Positions 1 to 10,749 of a DNA stretch of 64,000 bases are shown here, piece after piece (the first letter of the stretch is position 1; every line of letters begins with the position of its first letter). The translations under genes were made by a program, and so were the position numbers. The notes beneath the pieces are model-generated. The model worked only from the letters and a program-made list of their open reading frames with translations. It was not told the origin of the DNA and made no database searches. The stretch comes from Diphasiastrum complanatum (lineage: Eukaryota; Streptophyta; Lycopodiopsida; Lycopodiales; Lycopodiaceae): NCBI GenBank assembly GCA_029204225.1, contig CM055095.1:50410841-50474840 (forward strand). Reading direction: 5' to 3'.

Positions 1-93
1 TTGCATCTAGCAGTTGATTAGAATGAGAGAGATGTTCTGCAATATTCCCGTTCTCTTCTCCGTTCGCGTTCTTCTGTCTCCCTTGCCCCATCA
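1..93 (+). repeat. Tail of a copia 5' LTR
   Basis: This stretch ends in CA three bases before a degenerate initiator-tRNA-Met primer site and sits in front of a copia gag frame, so it is read as the last bases of a 5' LTR cut by the window edge. The rest of the LTR lies outside the window, so its length and the target duplication cannot be seen. Confidence 0.4.
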
Positions 94-96
94 GAT

Positions 97-108
97 TGGT
101 ATAAGAGC
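97..108 (+). other. Degenerate primer-binding site
   Basis: TGGTATAAGAGC differs by one base from TGGTATCAGAGC, the usual plant copia site complementary to the 3' end of initiator tRNA-Met. It lies 54 bases before the gag start codon, which fits an element leader. Confidence 0.5.
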
Positions 109-161
109 GTAGCTCAAATAAACTGAGAGATTAAGTTTGTTCCATTTATATTACTGTTAAC

Positions 162-2135
162 ATGTCTCATATTGCTAACTCTTCATCATCATCCAACGAG
201 GCTAGAATCATTGACAAATTCAATGGTTCTAACTTCTACATCTGGAAGTTAAAACTCCGGATGATGTTGATAGATAGAGATCTTTGGGATGTAGTAGAAG
301 GTGCTCACCTGAAACCAGAAGATGGTGATCAAGCAAAGGCATGGAAGATCAAAGATCAAAAGGCCTTAGCATATATCACACTCAATCTGGCCAACTCCCA
401 AATATCCCACGTTACCACATGCAAAACCTCCAAGGATGCATTAGATTTGTTATCAAATCTCTATGAGACTCATGATGTAACCACTAGATTACATCTTAGA
501 AGGAAGTTCTTTACTCTTAGCATGTCTGATTCTACTGCCATCACTTCTCACATCAACAGCTTCAAATCTTTAATGGATCAGTTATCAGCTGTAGGATGTG
601 CTATTCAGGATGATGATGCCGTTATGACCTTGCTTTCTTCTCTTCCAAAGTCGTATGAACACTTTGTGGTGATGATCTCCACACAACCCGACCTCACTCC
701 TCAAAAGGTGATTGGTCATCTTCTTCAAGAAGAAATATGAAGAAAGACCAGCGGCTTGTCCATCAATACACCAAGAAGAAAGACTATTCCAAGGGCAAGA
801 ATCAAGTGCAGAAGCAACAACAGAAGCCTCATACTCAAGGTGAGAATAATGGATCACGAAAGAAGCTTTTCTGCAAATATTGCAAGAGAGCCAATCACGA
901 CATTAAGGAGTGTTATATCCGGATCTACAACGAGGCAAATAAGCAACAACAGCAACAGTCAGACTCCTCCAACATGGCAGAATTCAAGGAGCAAGATATA
1001 CACTTGTTAATGGCTTACAATAGCAGCAACGAAGACTCTGATAGCTGGTACCTGGACAGTGGCGCTACCCAACACAACCTCTTGCAAGGAATGGTTTTTA
1101 GAGTATGCAGCTTACAACAGAGATCAATTCATCTACCTTGGAGATTCAAGCACCATACGTGTGGAAGACAAAGGAACAGTGAAGATTACTTTCAACAAAG
1201 ATCTTTCTATTTGTGTTCCCAACATCCTTCACGTTCCTCAGCTATCAAAGAACCTATTATCAATCTCTAAGATAACTGATGAGGGCTACATTGCTACTTT
1301 CTCATCTGAGCATGCACACGAGTCAGAAATCTTTATGTACTCTCTAATTCAGTTGCATTAGCTAACATCTCTCATGAAAATGTAAACGATAATGCTATTT
1401 TGTGGCATAGTCGATTTGGACACGTGAATACAAGATCACTTTCCTATATGCCTTGTAATAATTTAGTTGATGGATTGTATTTCCCTTCTTCATAAGATAG
1501 GAAATCTTTCTTTTGTGAATCATGCGTCTATGACAAACACTCTAGAAGCAAGTTTTCCGAATCACATTCCATCAAAACAAAGCATGTATTGGATTTTGTA
1601 CATAGCGATCTTTGTGGTCCAATGCCAACTCCGTCCTTGGGAGATGCAATCTTTTTATCACTTTCATAGATGATTTTTCTAGATGGTCTACAGTCATGTT
1701 CATTAAGCACAGATCTGAAGCCTTTAAAGCTGAGACACAAACGTCTACAAAAGTGAAAGCACTCCGAATTGATGGTGGCGGCAAATACCCCTCTAACAAG
1801 ATGTCTGACTACATGGTTGAACATGGCATTAGAAGACAGTTCACCACTTCCTATTTTCACCTCAACAAAACGGGATTGCAGAATGGAAAAATCGAACTCT
1901 TCTCAACTCAGCCAGATCCATGCTACATCAAGCACACCTACCTACAAAGTTCTAGGCAGAAGCTACTGCCACAGCCTGTTACGTGCAGAACAGATCCAAC
2001 ACCAAAGCTGTCAACAACAAAATTCCTAGGAAGAAGCTAGTTGATAGGACAAATAAATGTATTTTCATTGACTATCCTGATGAACATAAAGCTTATAAAG
2101 TTTATGATCCATCCATTTGGCTTGAGAGAGAGAGC
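162..2135 (+). pseudogene. Truncated Ty1/copia gag-pol remnant
   Basis: Gag opens at 162 with a DUF4219/UBN2-type region (FNGSNFYIWKLKLR, then the LHLRRKFFTLSMSDS helix region) and runs to a stop at 740. Further frames carry a CCHC zinc knuckle (CKYCKRANHDIKEC, about 880-925) and the protease motif DSGATQHN (about 1,055). Next come a GAG-pre-integrase region (WHSRFGHV, about 1,400) and part of the integrase (FITFIDDFSRW, about 1,650). The last recognisable stretch is CIFIDYPDEHKAYKVYDPS at about 2,060-2,115. Reverse transcriptase, RNase H and the 3' LTR are missing. At least four frame changes and internal stops make it dead. The product would have been a retrotransposon polyprotein. Its gag resembles the 21.3-kb and 60-64-kb elements, so the three are probably related. 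Confidence 0.88.
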
Positions 2136-2901
2136 TAACTATTCAAATGCTTGATTATAACTTGAAAACTGTATGAATATGGACAACTATTTATACTAAG
2201 AAATTAGGTCGTCAAATGCGACCGCCCGTTGGCTGGTGATCCACTGGCATCCATCCGATTCCTTGTCATTGATTGTTGATAAGCGGTGAAATTGGCCGTA
2301 ATTGTTTTGTCTGCATAAATGAACCAAAACTGTAGCTTTGCAGAAATGAACTAAAATAGCCACAGGCGACATTGTCGGGTTTTTCGCGAAAAAGGAGGTG
2401 CCCTTAAATCTCATTTAGGGTTGCCCCACACTTTGCCAGAGTCATTTCCTTAACATTTGAGGCTCTTTGGAAAAAGCGAAAGAACTGGATAAACAATGGA
2501 TGAAGATTAAAACCGATTAGTCGATTAGTAAGAAGGAGAATAATCCAACACTTCTCCTTAATCTGAATCTTTGAATGCCTTGACCTTCAAACTTAGTTCT
2601 ACACAAAATTTTCTGTGTGACTCCAAACTTATGCTTTAGTAAAAACATCTACTGTCATGCTTGTTATAGGGGGATTTAATGAATTAGTCCAATTTCTGTT
2701 ACTTTTCTTAAAGTAATATTGCTTTTCAAGAGCATTAGCAGCCGCTATTTATATGCGTGACATTAGAATAATTCTAAAAAATAGCTCATCAGAATCACCT
2801 GCTTTTCCGGCAATCACAATTCAGACGAGATCTATGCTCAATAGCAACACAATCAAATAGATATCAAATCCAAATTTGAAGTACAAAGAGATGTATAGAA
2901 T
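2136..2901. other. No gene seen
   Basis: AT-rich spacer between the copia remnant and the permease gene. It holds a weak duplication (ATGAACCAAAACTG and ATGAACTAAAATAG, about 2,315-2,360). No open frame looks coding. Confidence 0.5.
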
Positions 2902-3121
2902 CTATTTGTTTAGATTATGATTTGAAGTAGCTGTGGGATCACAGAACACAAGTTGCCTAGTGTATCCAGGTCGTAGAATACTCAATTCTGCCAACAACCG
3001 ATCCTTGTTGAGATAACTTTTGGCTGTTCTAGGAAATGGGTTGATCTCTACAGCTTCAAGCAGGTTACTTATACCAGTCTCAACTCTTCTCATCGTTTGC
3101 TTCTGTTCCTGTGGAACTAGA
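2902..3121 (-). CDS. Possible unidentified coding exon downstream of the permease
   Basis: An open frame of about 70 codons runs from around 3,120 to a stop at 2,902, about 190 bases after the permease stop. The peptide has a protein-like composition (VETGISNLLEAVEINPFP, then LAELSILRPGYTRQLVF) rather than low-complexity translation of spacer. I do not recognise a family. It could be a last exon of another transcript, an alternative 3' exon, or permease 3' UTR that happens to be open. No matching upstream exon was found. Confidence 0.2.
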
Positions 3122-3309
3122 GCAGCTTAAGCCTTAAAACTTAAAAAAGCAGTAAGCTCCACGCGGAAGACATAAAAAAGTTAATAATGGTTGTTGCTCC
3201 TTCCATGACCAGCCCTTTTGGATTTTAAATTTGGAACATACAAGCTCAGTCTGGAATCCTGCTTCTTTTCTGGGACAATATATCTTCACATGCTAAGAAT
3301 GATGTCAGA

Positions 3310-6171
3310 TTAATGGGTTGTCTTGAAGGGAGTGTAGTGGTCCAGATCTTTGATGATGCCGGCTATTGACCCCAGCGCTGCTGCTATGGACACCGTTAAG
3401 CAAACAAAGTTCAAAAGCTGCAATGCAATCCATTTGGTTGTCCATGGCCTTGTTTTTGACTGTGCAATGTACATTTCAACAGGAAGATAGACTGTCAAAG
3501 GCCAAAATGCAAAGGCTCCTATGAGGCCCAGCATGTCATTGAAAAAGGGCAGAAGCATAGAGATTATAACTGTAAAGATCACAAACGAAGACCGCCAAAC
3601 AAGTCTAAATGGGCTGATGGGAAGAGGGCCACAAAAGAGACTGTTTATTGCCAATTCTTTTTGGAGAAATTTGGTCTTCGGCCATGTGTTTGAAGCCCAA
3701 TCTTCAACAAAAGCAAATATTGGTTGGCTATAAACCTGCATATTCAAGGTAATGTCAGATTGCTACAAATTCCAATACATACAACTAAGGTTTAAGTTAT
3801 AGATGAAATGCTAGGAGAAATTGACCGGGTAGCCTTCCAGGCCTTAAGAAGTATAGATAAATATGCGCTCAATGAACTGTAATTCGATGTAAAGCAACAG
3901 TGGGCTTTCAATTACCTGATAAGCACCAACCAAGTGAACCACAATGCAAGCATTCGCAAAATCAATAAGCCAGAAGGGATTGTAAAATCCAAATCCTGTC
4001 AGCAAGTTTCCCGGAGCATTGTTTCCAAATGCAGCATAACCAAAACATCCGACAGACATGTAGAACACTGTTGTGGTAGAAATCCCTAGAAGCGTTGCCT
4101 TGTTCATGGTTTTATTCTCAGCAGGTGGTGATTTTAGCGTATCCTACAGAGTCAATTGCAACAGAACAAACTCAGCAAACTCAAGGTTGTATTCTCGAAA
4201 AATTTCATGGAACTTCGGACATGAGTGATAATCTCATAAAATTCTCGAATCTGCTTTCTTGATAAATCACAGCTCGCACTAACTGAAACTTGCACTAAGC
4301 AAAACACTTGACTTTGGTGTATGCATACCTGAATTTCAATAAGGATATTTGAAAATGTGTACGCGAATGCGATATTACCAAGAGCTTGAAAGATCTGCCA
4401 AACTGTCTGTGCTTGATTCACATCACCCAGACTTGGGCCAATTGCAGTGCCATGAGAATGCCCACTTTCTGTTAATATAGGAAATGTCGATTAGCTGAAT
4501 ACTGACCTTAATATTTGTTCTTCATTTTTTAAACCGCTCAAATCTCCTGATTTCTATGTTCTCACGAGAATATGGACTATGACGAATTTTTTGTTCAGTG
4601 CTATAAGAATTCATTAAAATGATAATTTAGTTGGCCTCGTACCAAATGTTTTGTGGATGCCAAGTCCGAGTCCAATGAAGGAGTAGGAGAATGACATGAC
4701 TGCTGCGATCATGGATAATGAAGATATCCTGCTGAAATCTGGTATCTGTGAAAGCACGAGCTGGATTGCTCCGAACATGGCCATGTACAAATTACCGGAG
4801 ATAGGACAGAGTGCGCGATCCCCTTGTTTGTGGAAACAGTCAGAGCGGCCAATAGCCCTGAAATACGTATTCAATTAAACAGCAATTCCTGATTCTTTTA
4901 TTTTCTTATCTTTACATATTGCAAATGAACTTGATTTCGAATTTGACGTCTTTCGGAAACGTCGAGTATGCTCAGTTTCATAGCTTACATCATACTATTA
5001 GAGGCAGTTATTGTGTAGCCAATTGCTGTTCCAACTAGATTAGTATATTGCACTGCTCCACAAATCCAGATGTTTATCCCGCCTGTACATGCCAGTTCAA
5101 TAAAAACACGTCATTCTCATCAACATGTCAAGATGATCTGAGACTCTGTTGCTTTTTGAGGTTGTTCCTGGAAAAACCTCACCTTTGAAAGCCCAATTGC
5201 GACAAGCGTTTTTTGCTCACATTATAGTTGGCGTCAGTTAAATTTTTGAACCAGAGTGAGCATGCAAATTAGCTAATGCATTATTTACCACTAAGTTTTG
5301 GCCGTTGAACAGAAGAAGAGGAGGTAAAATCAATAGGTAGGTTAGCATGCTCATTTGGTAGCTTGAATAGTAAGGCTGATCAATCAGTTTAATGGATGTA
5401 CCTAAGTTGGCTTTTACAGCATCCATATAATTGTAGTTCCGTTTTCCAGTGACAGAATCAGGTGATCTGTAGCAATCTGCCAACAGTATTGAAGTATAAT
5501 AGGTGACAAGTGCAAAGGCAATAATGATTGGAGGCCCGGCAATCCATCCCAACTGAGCCATACTCCATGCGAGTGAGAGGACACCTGAGCCTATGACAGC
5601 AGTTATAACATGAGCAGAGGCAGTCCACATATTTCCTGCAGCCACAATTGAGACACTCTGTAAGTTGAGATTAAGCTATGATTTGACTGAAATATACAAG
5701 AATGTAATTAGCGGAATTAGTGGCTAGCCAAAAATGGAATGATAGTATATTTTTGAGAATTTCAAGTTAATAGAATCGGTGGCGGCTGCGTCCTTACTAG
5801 AATTTTTAACTGCAATTCTACTCTTCATTAGACATATTGCTACAGAGAAATACAATAATTTAACAAGTAAAAGATTGTTTTCAAAGCTAGCATTGAATGT
5901 CGTTTGTCTGGGAAGATAATTTGGAGTACTCAGTAATTTTTGCTTAACATTCTACCAGACGAGATTCTTGTCCTCGAAAAAGACCAAACTAGCTAGTTGC
6001 CGACAATTTAGAGCAGAATTCGTTACCAGTGCGAGGGGCATGGCCATCGTCGTCGGCTACAATATCTATCTTCTCATCTGTACTGACGGAATTAATGCGT
6101 AGTATTTGATTGCCAAAACCGTTCTCAATTTGTGACAGATTGTCAGTACCTTTTTGCGCAGACTTCAGCAT
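3310..6171 (-). CDS. Amino acid permease, AAP type (7 exons, complete)
   Basis: Proton-coupled amino acid transporter of the AAAP/ATF1 superfamily, expected in the plasma membrane. Exons on the minus strand: 6171-6027, 5635-5402, 5082-4989, 4857-4643, 4468-4329, 4143-3916 and 3735-3310. All six junctions are GT-AG and in frame, giving 1,482 nt and 493 residues, about the usual AAP length. After a hydrophilic N-terminus of about 48 residues comes the family signature RTGNMWTASAHVITAVIGSG. Then follow LADCYRSPD and GKRNYNYMDAV, the loop with SDCFHKQGD, LSQIPDF, IAFAYTFSNILIEIQD, NNAPGNLLTGFGF with FWLIDFANAC, and the C-terminal FWPLTVYLPVEMYIAQ. Many hydrophobic segments match the roughly 11 membrane spans of the family. 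The start codon is the first Met of the exon joined to RTG. Introns are small (131-391 bp), unlike those of the kinase gene. Which AAP subgroup it belongs to, and its substrates, cannot be told from here. Confidence 0.95.
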
Positions 6172-6540
6172 ATTTGCTGCTACTATCTACACACTATTCA
6201 AAAGATCGACTCTGAAATTGAAGACTAAAAAATGCATGCAGATACCCAATCTAAAGCACAAAGTGCGCAAGCCTTGTGCAAGCAATTAGTGGATTTCCTA
6301 TAAAGTAGAACCTGAAGAATATCAGATTTCAGCTGCTCCAGCTGAAATTAGAAATTAGCAGCAGCTCTAAAGTTTCTTCCAGCTGATCTAATCAAAGCTT
6401 CGTCCTCTCCTCTAATATCCCAATGCGAATCTTACCACAGTAAAGAAAGCAACAATTGTTGTCTGTTAATTGTTAGCAAGCTGTTAATTGTTAGCAAGCA
6501 GATGCTGCGGTGCCCAATGTGAGTCTACACTCACTCAAAC

Positions 6541-6585
6541 GAGAGAGAGAGCGAGAGAGCGAGAGAGAGAGAGAGAGAGAGAGAG
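6541..6585. repeat. (GA)n microsatellite
   Basis: GA repeats with two GCGA interruptions, just inside the predicted permease leader. Confidence 0.9.
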
Positions 6586-6645
6586 GTGCGGGTAAACTTG
6601 AAAGGTGAATGTGAGGCTGATATCTGAGTGCATTTATAAAGGAGA
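6541..6645 (-). promoter_or_regulatory. Permease core promoter: TATA box and CT-rich leader
   Basis: Read on the minus strand, TTTATAAATG (6,631-6,640) is a good plant TATA box about 460 bases before the permease start codon. About 45 bases downstream is a CT tract (6,541-6,585, written as GA on the plus strand), the kind of pyrimidine patch common in plant 5' leaders. Transcription would start near 6,600 and give a leader of about 430 nt. The transcription start is inferred. Confidence 0.5.
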
Positions 6646-6695
6646 GGAGAGGGGAGAGGAGGGGAGAGGACAGGAGAGGGGCCAAGGAGAAGAGA
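6641..6695. repeat. Purine-rich GGAGA-type tract
   Basis: Imperfect repeats of GGAGA/GGGGAGA directly upstream of the TATA box relative to the permease gene. Confidence 0.7.
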
Positions 6696-6859
6696 GGGGT
6701 CTATAAAGAGTGAATGGCACCGACTATTACTTCATGGTCCCATTACATTAGTAAGCACATGATTTTCATGCTCCAATGATGTTGGTTTCATACTTGGTGC
6801 CCACATCCATGATTCTTATAGCACCTTGTTTGGTCTTTCACTATCAAAAAGTATACATG

Positions 6860-6891
6860 CGAGAGAGAGCGCGCGCACACACACACACACA
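6860..6891. repeat. Compound (GA)(GC)(AC) microsatellite
   Basis: GAGAGAGA runs into GCGCGC and then ACACACAC. Confidence 0.85.
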
Positions 6892-9017
6892 TATTGATGA
6901 TAAGAAACTTGGGAATTTGCATGATAGATTGTCCGAACCTTCAAGATACCACTGCAATTTTCTCATAGAATTTAGGTGCATCATCTGCCACCTCCTTGGA
7001 TAAGTATAGTCTTTGTTTTTGTCTATAATGAATTTCTATGTATATTCTTTTGCTCTCTTTAATACATAGCATATTGAAGGAGAATAAACGTAGAAGACAA
7101 TCCTCTTAAAGCCAAGTTAATAAGATTATTTTTCCTAGTGTTGCTTTCTATCAATCTATGACTAGTTAGAATCTATTTTCTTTTCTAGTCCAATAATAAT
7201 TTTGGATCATGCTCTCATTCATTGAATTTTTTTGAGTGTATTATTTTCTTTCTTTGTATCCTTATCTATTGCTGGTTTGTTCTTGTTGTCGTATTTCTTA
7301 AAGATATCTATTTCGCCTTCTCCATAAATCTTGTTGCAATATATGAAAATAATTCATATAATAAACATACCCATTTTTGAAAAATCTTTCCAAGTTGTTT
7401 TTCACAAACTTTGCCTCAGTATATAGGAGTTGTTTGAAACATAAAGTAGGCTCCCTTGAATATGCATGTAGAGGGGAATAGGACGTGAAGTCACAAAGGA
7501 AGACAATCGTTGGGTGGCAAAGTATAAACAACTGTCAAGTTAAAATTGGCACAAGTTTAGCTTGACAATTTTGATGTTATCTTGGAGAGATTATGTAGCC
7601 ACTGGATCAGATGCCAGGAATTTTCAAAAGAATTATTTTTTAGTGTTTAGGGGCACAAGCTGAGCTTTTACATTGTTTTGACATATGCTATTACAAGTAG
7701 ACATTTTCTAGGTAAAGTTGCATGTATTTTGGAGTCTCAAGGGACGCACCACTTCAAGCTTGGAAAGCTAGTGTTGATGGTGTTGGATTTATTCCTCTAC
7801 TCTCCTAAATCCCATGTTAATCTAGTTCCATTCATATTGCTGCAGTTTTACATGCATTGTCCCACAATCTAGAAAAATATTCTATTATCGAAGACATGCA
7901 CAATAAGGCAACCAACTTGTGGAAGAAGTCCAACTTGTTGGGGACGGCTGACTTGGCCGACTTATCGGAGAGTCTGACTTGTCGACACCGACTATCGTCG
8001 AGTGTTGGAAGTATTTCTAGTTAGGGCGGTGGCTAGATCTACTCACGGATGTAGAGGATCGTCCACTTCTTAAGTTTCTACAAGTTTCCTAACAAAATAA
8101 GAACATAAACAAAATGAAGCACTAAGGCTTTGCAACTAGTGCTCGAAAATAAATGATATGGCTAAGGCGGTACCCAACTAGCCACTTACTTAAAAACACA
8201 AAGTCTTGCTAAGGCTTCCTAACTAGCAAGACGACTAATCTAAATCCTACTTAACACCCAAAAGGGATATGGGAATAAGATTGCGGCTAATACTAAGCAT
8301 AAAACAAATAAAACGCATGCCACAATAAATCCAATGAAAGGAGGCAAGAGGAGGCCCGAGCAGTTTCCCTCAAGCTATGCGCCTTCCAATGGGAACACAA
8401 AGAAATGGAATGATAATCTCAAAGAGAGAGCAATTTAGCATAATCTCAAAGTGTTGTGTACATGAGAAATACCTCTCCTCTTATAGCAAGGAGGATCTTC
8501 CATAAGTATCCACTAACTTACGGGATTAGTTTAAAACTAGCCATTCTAAGGCTTCTAAAACTTCTAACTTAGAACTTAGAACTTCAAAAAGTTTCTAACT
8601 TGCGACTTAAGATAACTTATAATCTTTCTAAGCTTAAGTTTCTTAAGTCTAAGTTCTAATCCTAAGTTTAAGTTATTTTATTATTTTAAGCTTCTACCCA
8701 TGGACTTACAAAACACATGCCATAGTAGAAGTTTATTGGCCAATACTCATACGTGGGCTTACAAAACACATGCCATGGAATTTTATTTATTATTTTTTTA
8801 TTTTTTTCAATGTGTTTGCACAGTTGCTAACATTATCCCCTTTCTTATTGGATTGGTGGTCCCACACCAATCGACGCTTTTTTGTCCTGGACCTTTTGAG
8901 CTTCATGGAGGCGAGACTATTGTTGGCGGATTTGAGTTTTGCAGTGGTTGAGGTTGGCAAAATGTAACCACCTCGCTCCTTGGGTGGATACTTTTAAATG
9001 CGGGGCTCCTTTTCGGC
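6892..9017. other. No gene seen
   Basis: AT-rich spacer. CTTACAAAACACATGCCAT occurs twice (from about 8,704 and 8,758). From 8,560 to 8,690 the sequence is a decayed low-complexity run of AAGTTCTAAC-like words. No protein family was recognised. Confidence 0.5.
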
Positions 9018-10689
9018 CTACTTGTGTTGTTGTGCGATCTGTAGGAGCTCCGCTCGCAACCTTGTGTTACTGGTTGCCAACTCGACCACCCGGCCGTCCA
9101 ATGTATTTTTGGCCGCTACCAAGCCCTGGAGTAAGGTGCCCAAGTGCTGGTAGGCGACGATGATGTCGCGTGGCACGACCAGGGTGGTGCTTCTTGTTGG
9201 GGCTTGTTGAGGTGTCGCCTGTGGTGCTACAACATCGTTGTCTTCAATCAGAACTCCTTGCACCACCATCCCTTCAGGTACGTTGGGATCAGCATGCTGA
9301 GGTGAGGCGACAAACTCTGTTTGCTTGAATACATCATCGTCCACCAACAGTAGGTCAGACTAAACATTCTGGATGGATGAATGATTGGAGTGGTGAAGGT
9401 GTGTAGAGGGAGTGGAATGAGCTATTCGAAGGAAGCAATGTTTGGGGCATGGGAAACTGGAGAGTGGTGTCAAGGATGGAAGGAGATGTGGGGGGTGTTA
9501 GGTTGGTGAAGTTTAAAAAAGCGAGGGTGGAGGGCAACAACTGAGAATGTTGGGGGCTGATGGTGATGAGAGGAGTGGAAATGGAAGAATCAAAGGAGGT
9601 GAGAGGAATGGACGAGGCGATGGTGATGAAAGGTGGGGATGTGGCAAGGACGATAGTGGAAGATGGAGGAGTTGGGGCAATAGGGATAGGAGGTGGGCCA
9701 ATAGGGGGTTGTAGGAGTGGATGTGGAAGAAATTGGGGTAGGAAGGGGTGGTGTTGTACGACATCGTGTGCTGCTGGAAGGAGGATCGGTGGAGGAATAG
9801 GTGGCACTGCACATACGCTTGCTAGATGGGGAGCCAGTTGGCAGGGTAGTAGGTCTACGACTGGTGGAGCGAATGGCAGTTGTTAGGACTTGAGAATGGT
9901 CAAATTCCCAAACCTTCTGTTCCAATAGGGCAACGACAAGGGTTGATAGACGTGGGCCCGTAGCGAATTTTTCACGTGTTTTGGGCTTTATGGCCCTCTT
10001 CAGCTCGAGAACAATAAAGACATGCCAATCATAGGGCACAATCTTATTTCTTGGAAAATCCTTGTGGAATTTCACAAGTTTATGGAGAAGGAGGTATTGG
10101 ATGTGTTCCTTTCACAAGCTTCCTACAATGACGAAATAAACGATTCCAATGGTATCCAGGGATGCTGGGTTCACACGCACGTGGTGCGTGGTACCTTGGT
10201 GTTGGACGTAGAACCTAGATTTATCTTCATCCCACGTCCCGAAGGTCGCGACGATGAATTCTATGAAGATGGCGTAGGTGAAAAGTGTTGGGTAACTGTG
10301 GTATGAGGGTTTGTGGGCAAGTCATATATGTACGCAGATTTAGGGATTTCGCGCCGAGCTATTTGAGTGCTGTCGGTTTCGTCCGAGGCGATGGATGGTT
10401 GGTTATTTGGGTCGGTGGAAGATGCCATGCTGATGGTGAGGTTTTGGAGATGCCAGGTTATAGCTTGGCGATGTGGGGCTAGGTAAGGTCTGGGTATTGT
10501 AAAGATGAAAGGGCTCAAAAAAGAGAAAAACAGTGGATTTTGATGAGATAAAGGTGGAATAGGTGGAAATGAGGTTGAAACAGGTGATAGAAAGTGCTGA
10601 GGATGGTGTGTATGAAGTTTTATTGCATTTAGAAAAATTGAGTGAAAATTCGGCAAGAGCTTCGCTGTGTAAAGTGATAAATGACTCAA
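9018..10689 (-). pseudogene. Unidentified broken proline-rich reading frame
   Basis: A run of overlapping minus-strand frames reads as one decayed gene. It opens near 10,428 (MASSTDPNNQPS; an in-frame Met at 10,689 also exists) and is interrupted at about 10,261. It continues in another frame with FGTWDEDKSRFYVQHQG, and then WHVFIVLELKRAIKPKTREK (about 10,020). A proline-, serine- and threonine-rich stretch follows (9,355-9,807). It ends in a likely coiled coil (LQGLVAAKNTLDGRV, about 9,100) with a stop at 9,018. At least two frame changes are needed. The order (globular part, proline-rich part, coiled coil) recalls accessory open frames of plant LTR elements, but I cannot assign a family. 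Confidence 0.3.
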
Positions 10690-10696
10690 ATTTCCT

Positions 10697-10706
10697 GCTT
10701 ATATAG
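10697..10706 (-). promoter_or_regulatory. TATA-like box upstream of the broken frame
   Basis: CTATATAAG on the minus strand lies about 270 bases before the ATG at 10,428. A TATA-like word can occur by chance in such AT-rich sequence. Confidence 0.3.
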
Positions 10707-10749
10707 ATGAAAATTAGAGTGTGTATTAGGAGAAGTGCACTTTCCATAG

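Noticed and set aside
9560-9886. Glycine-rich plus-strand frame of 108 codons
   Set aside because: Mirror of the proline-rich minus-strand frame; its glycine-rich composition is the complement of proline codons.
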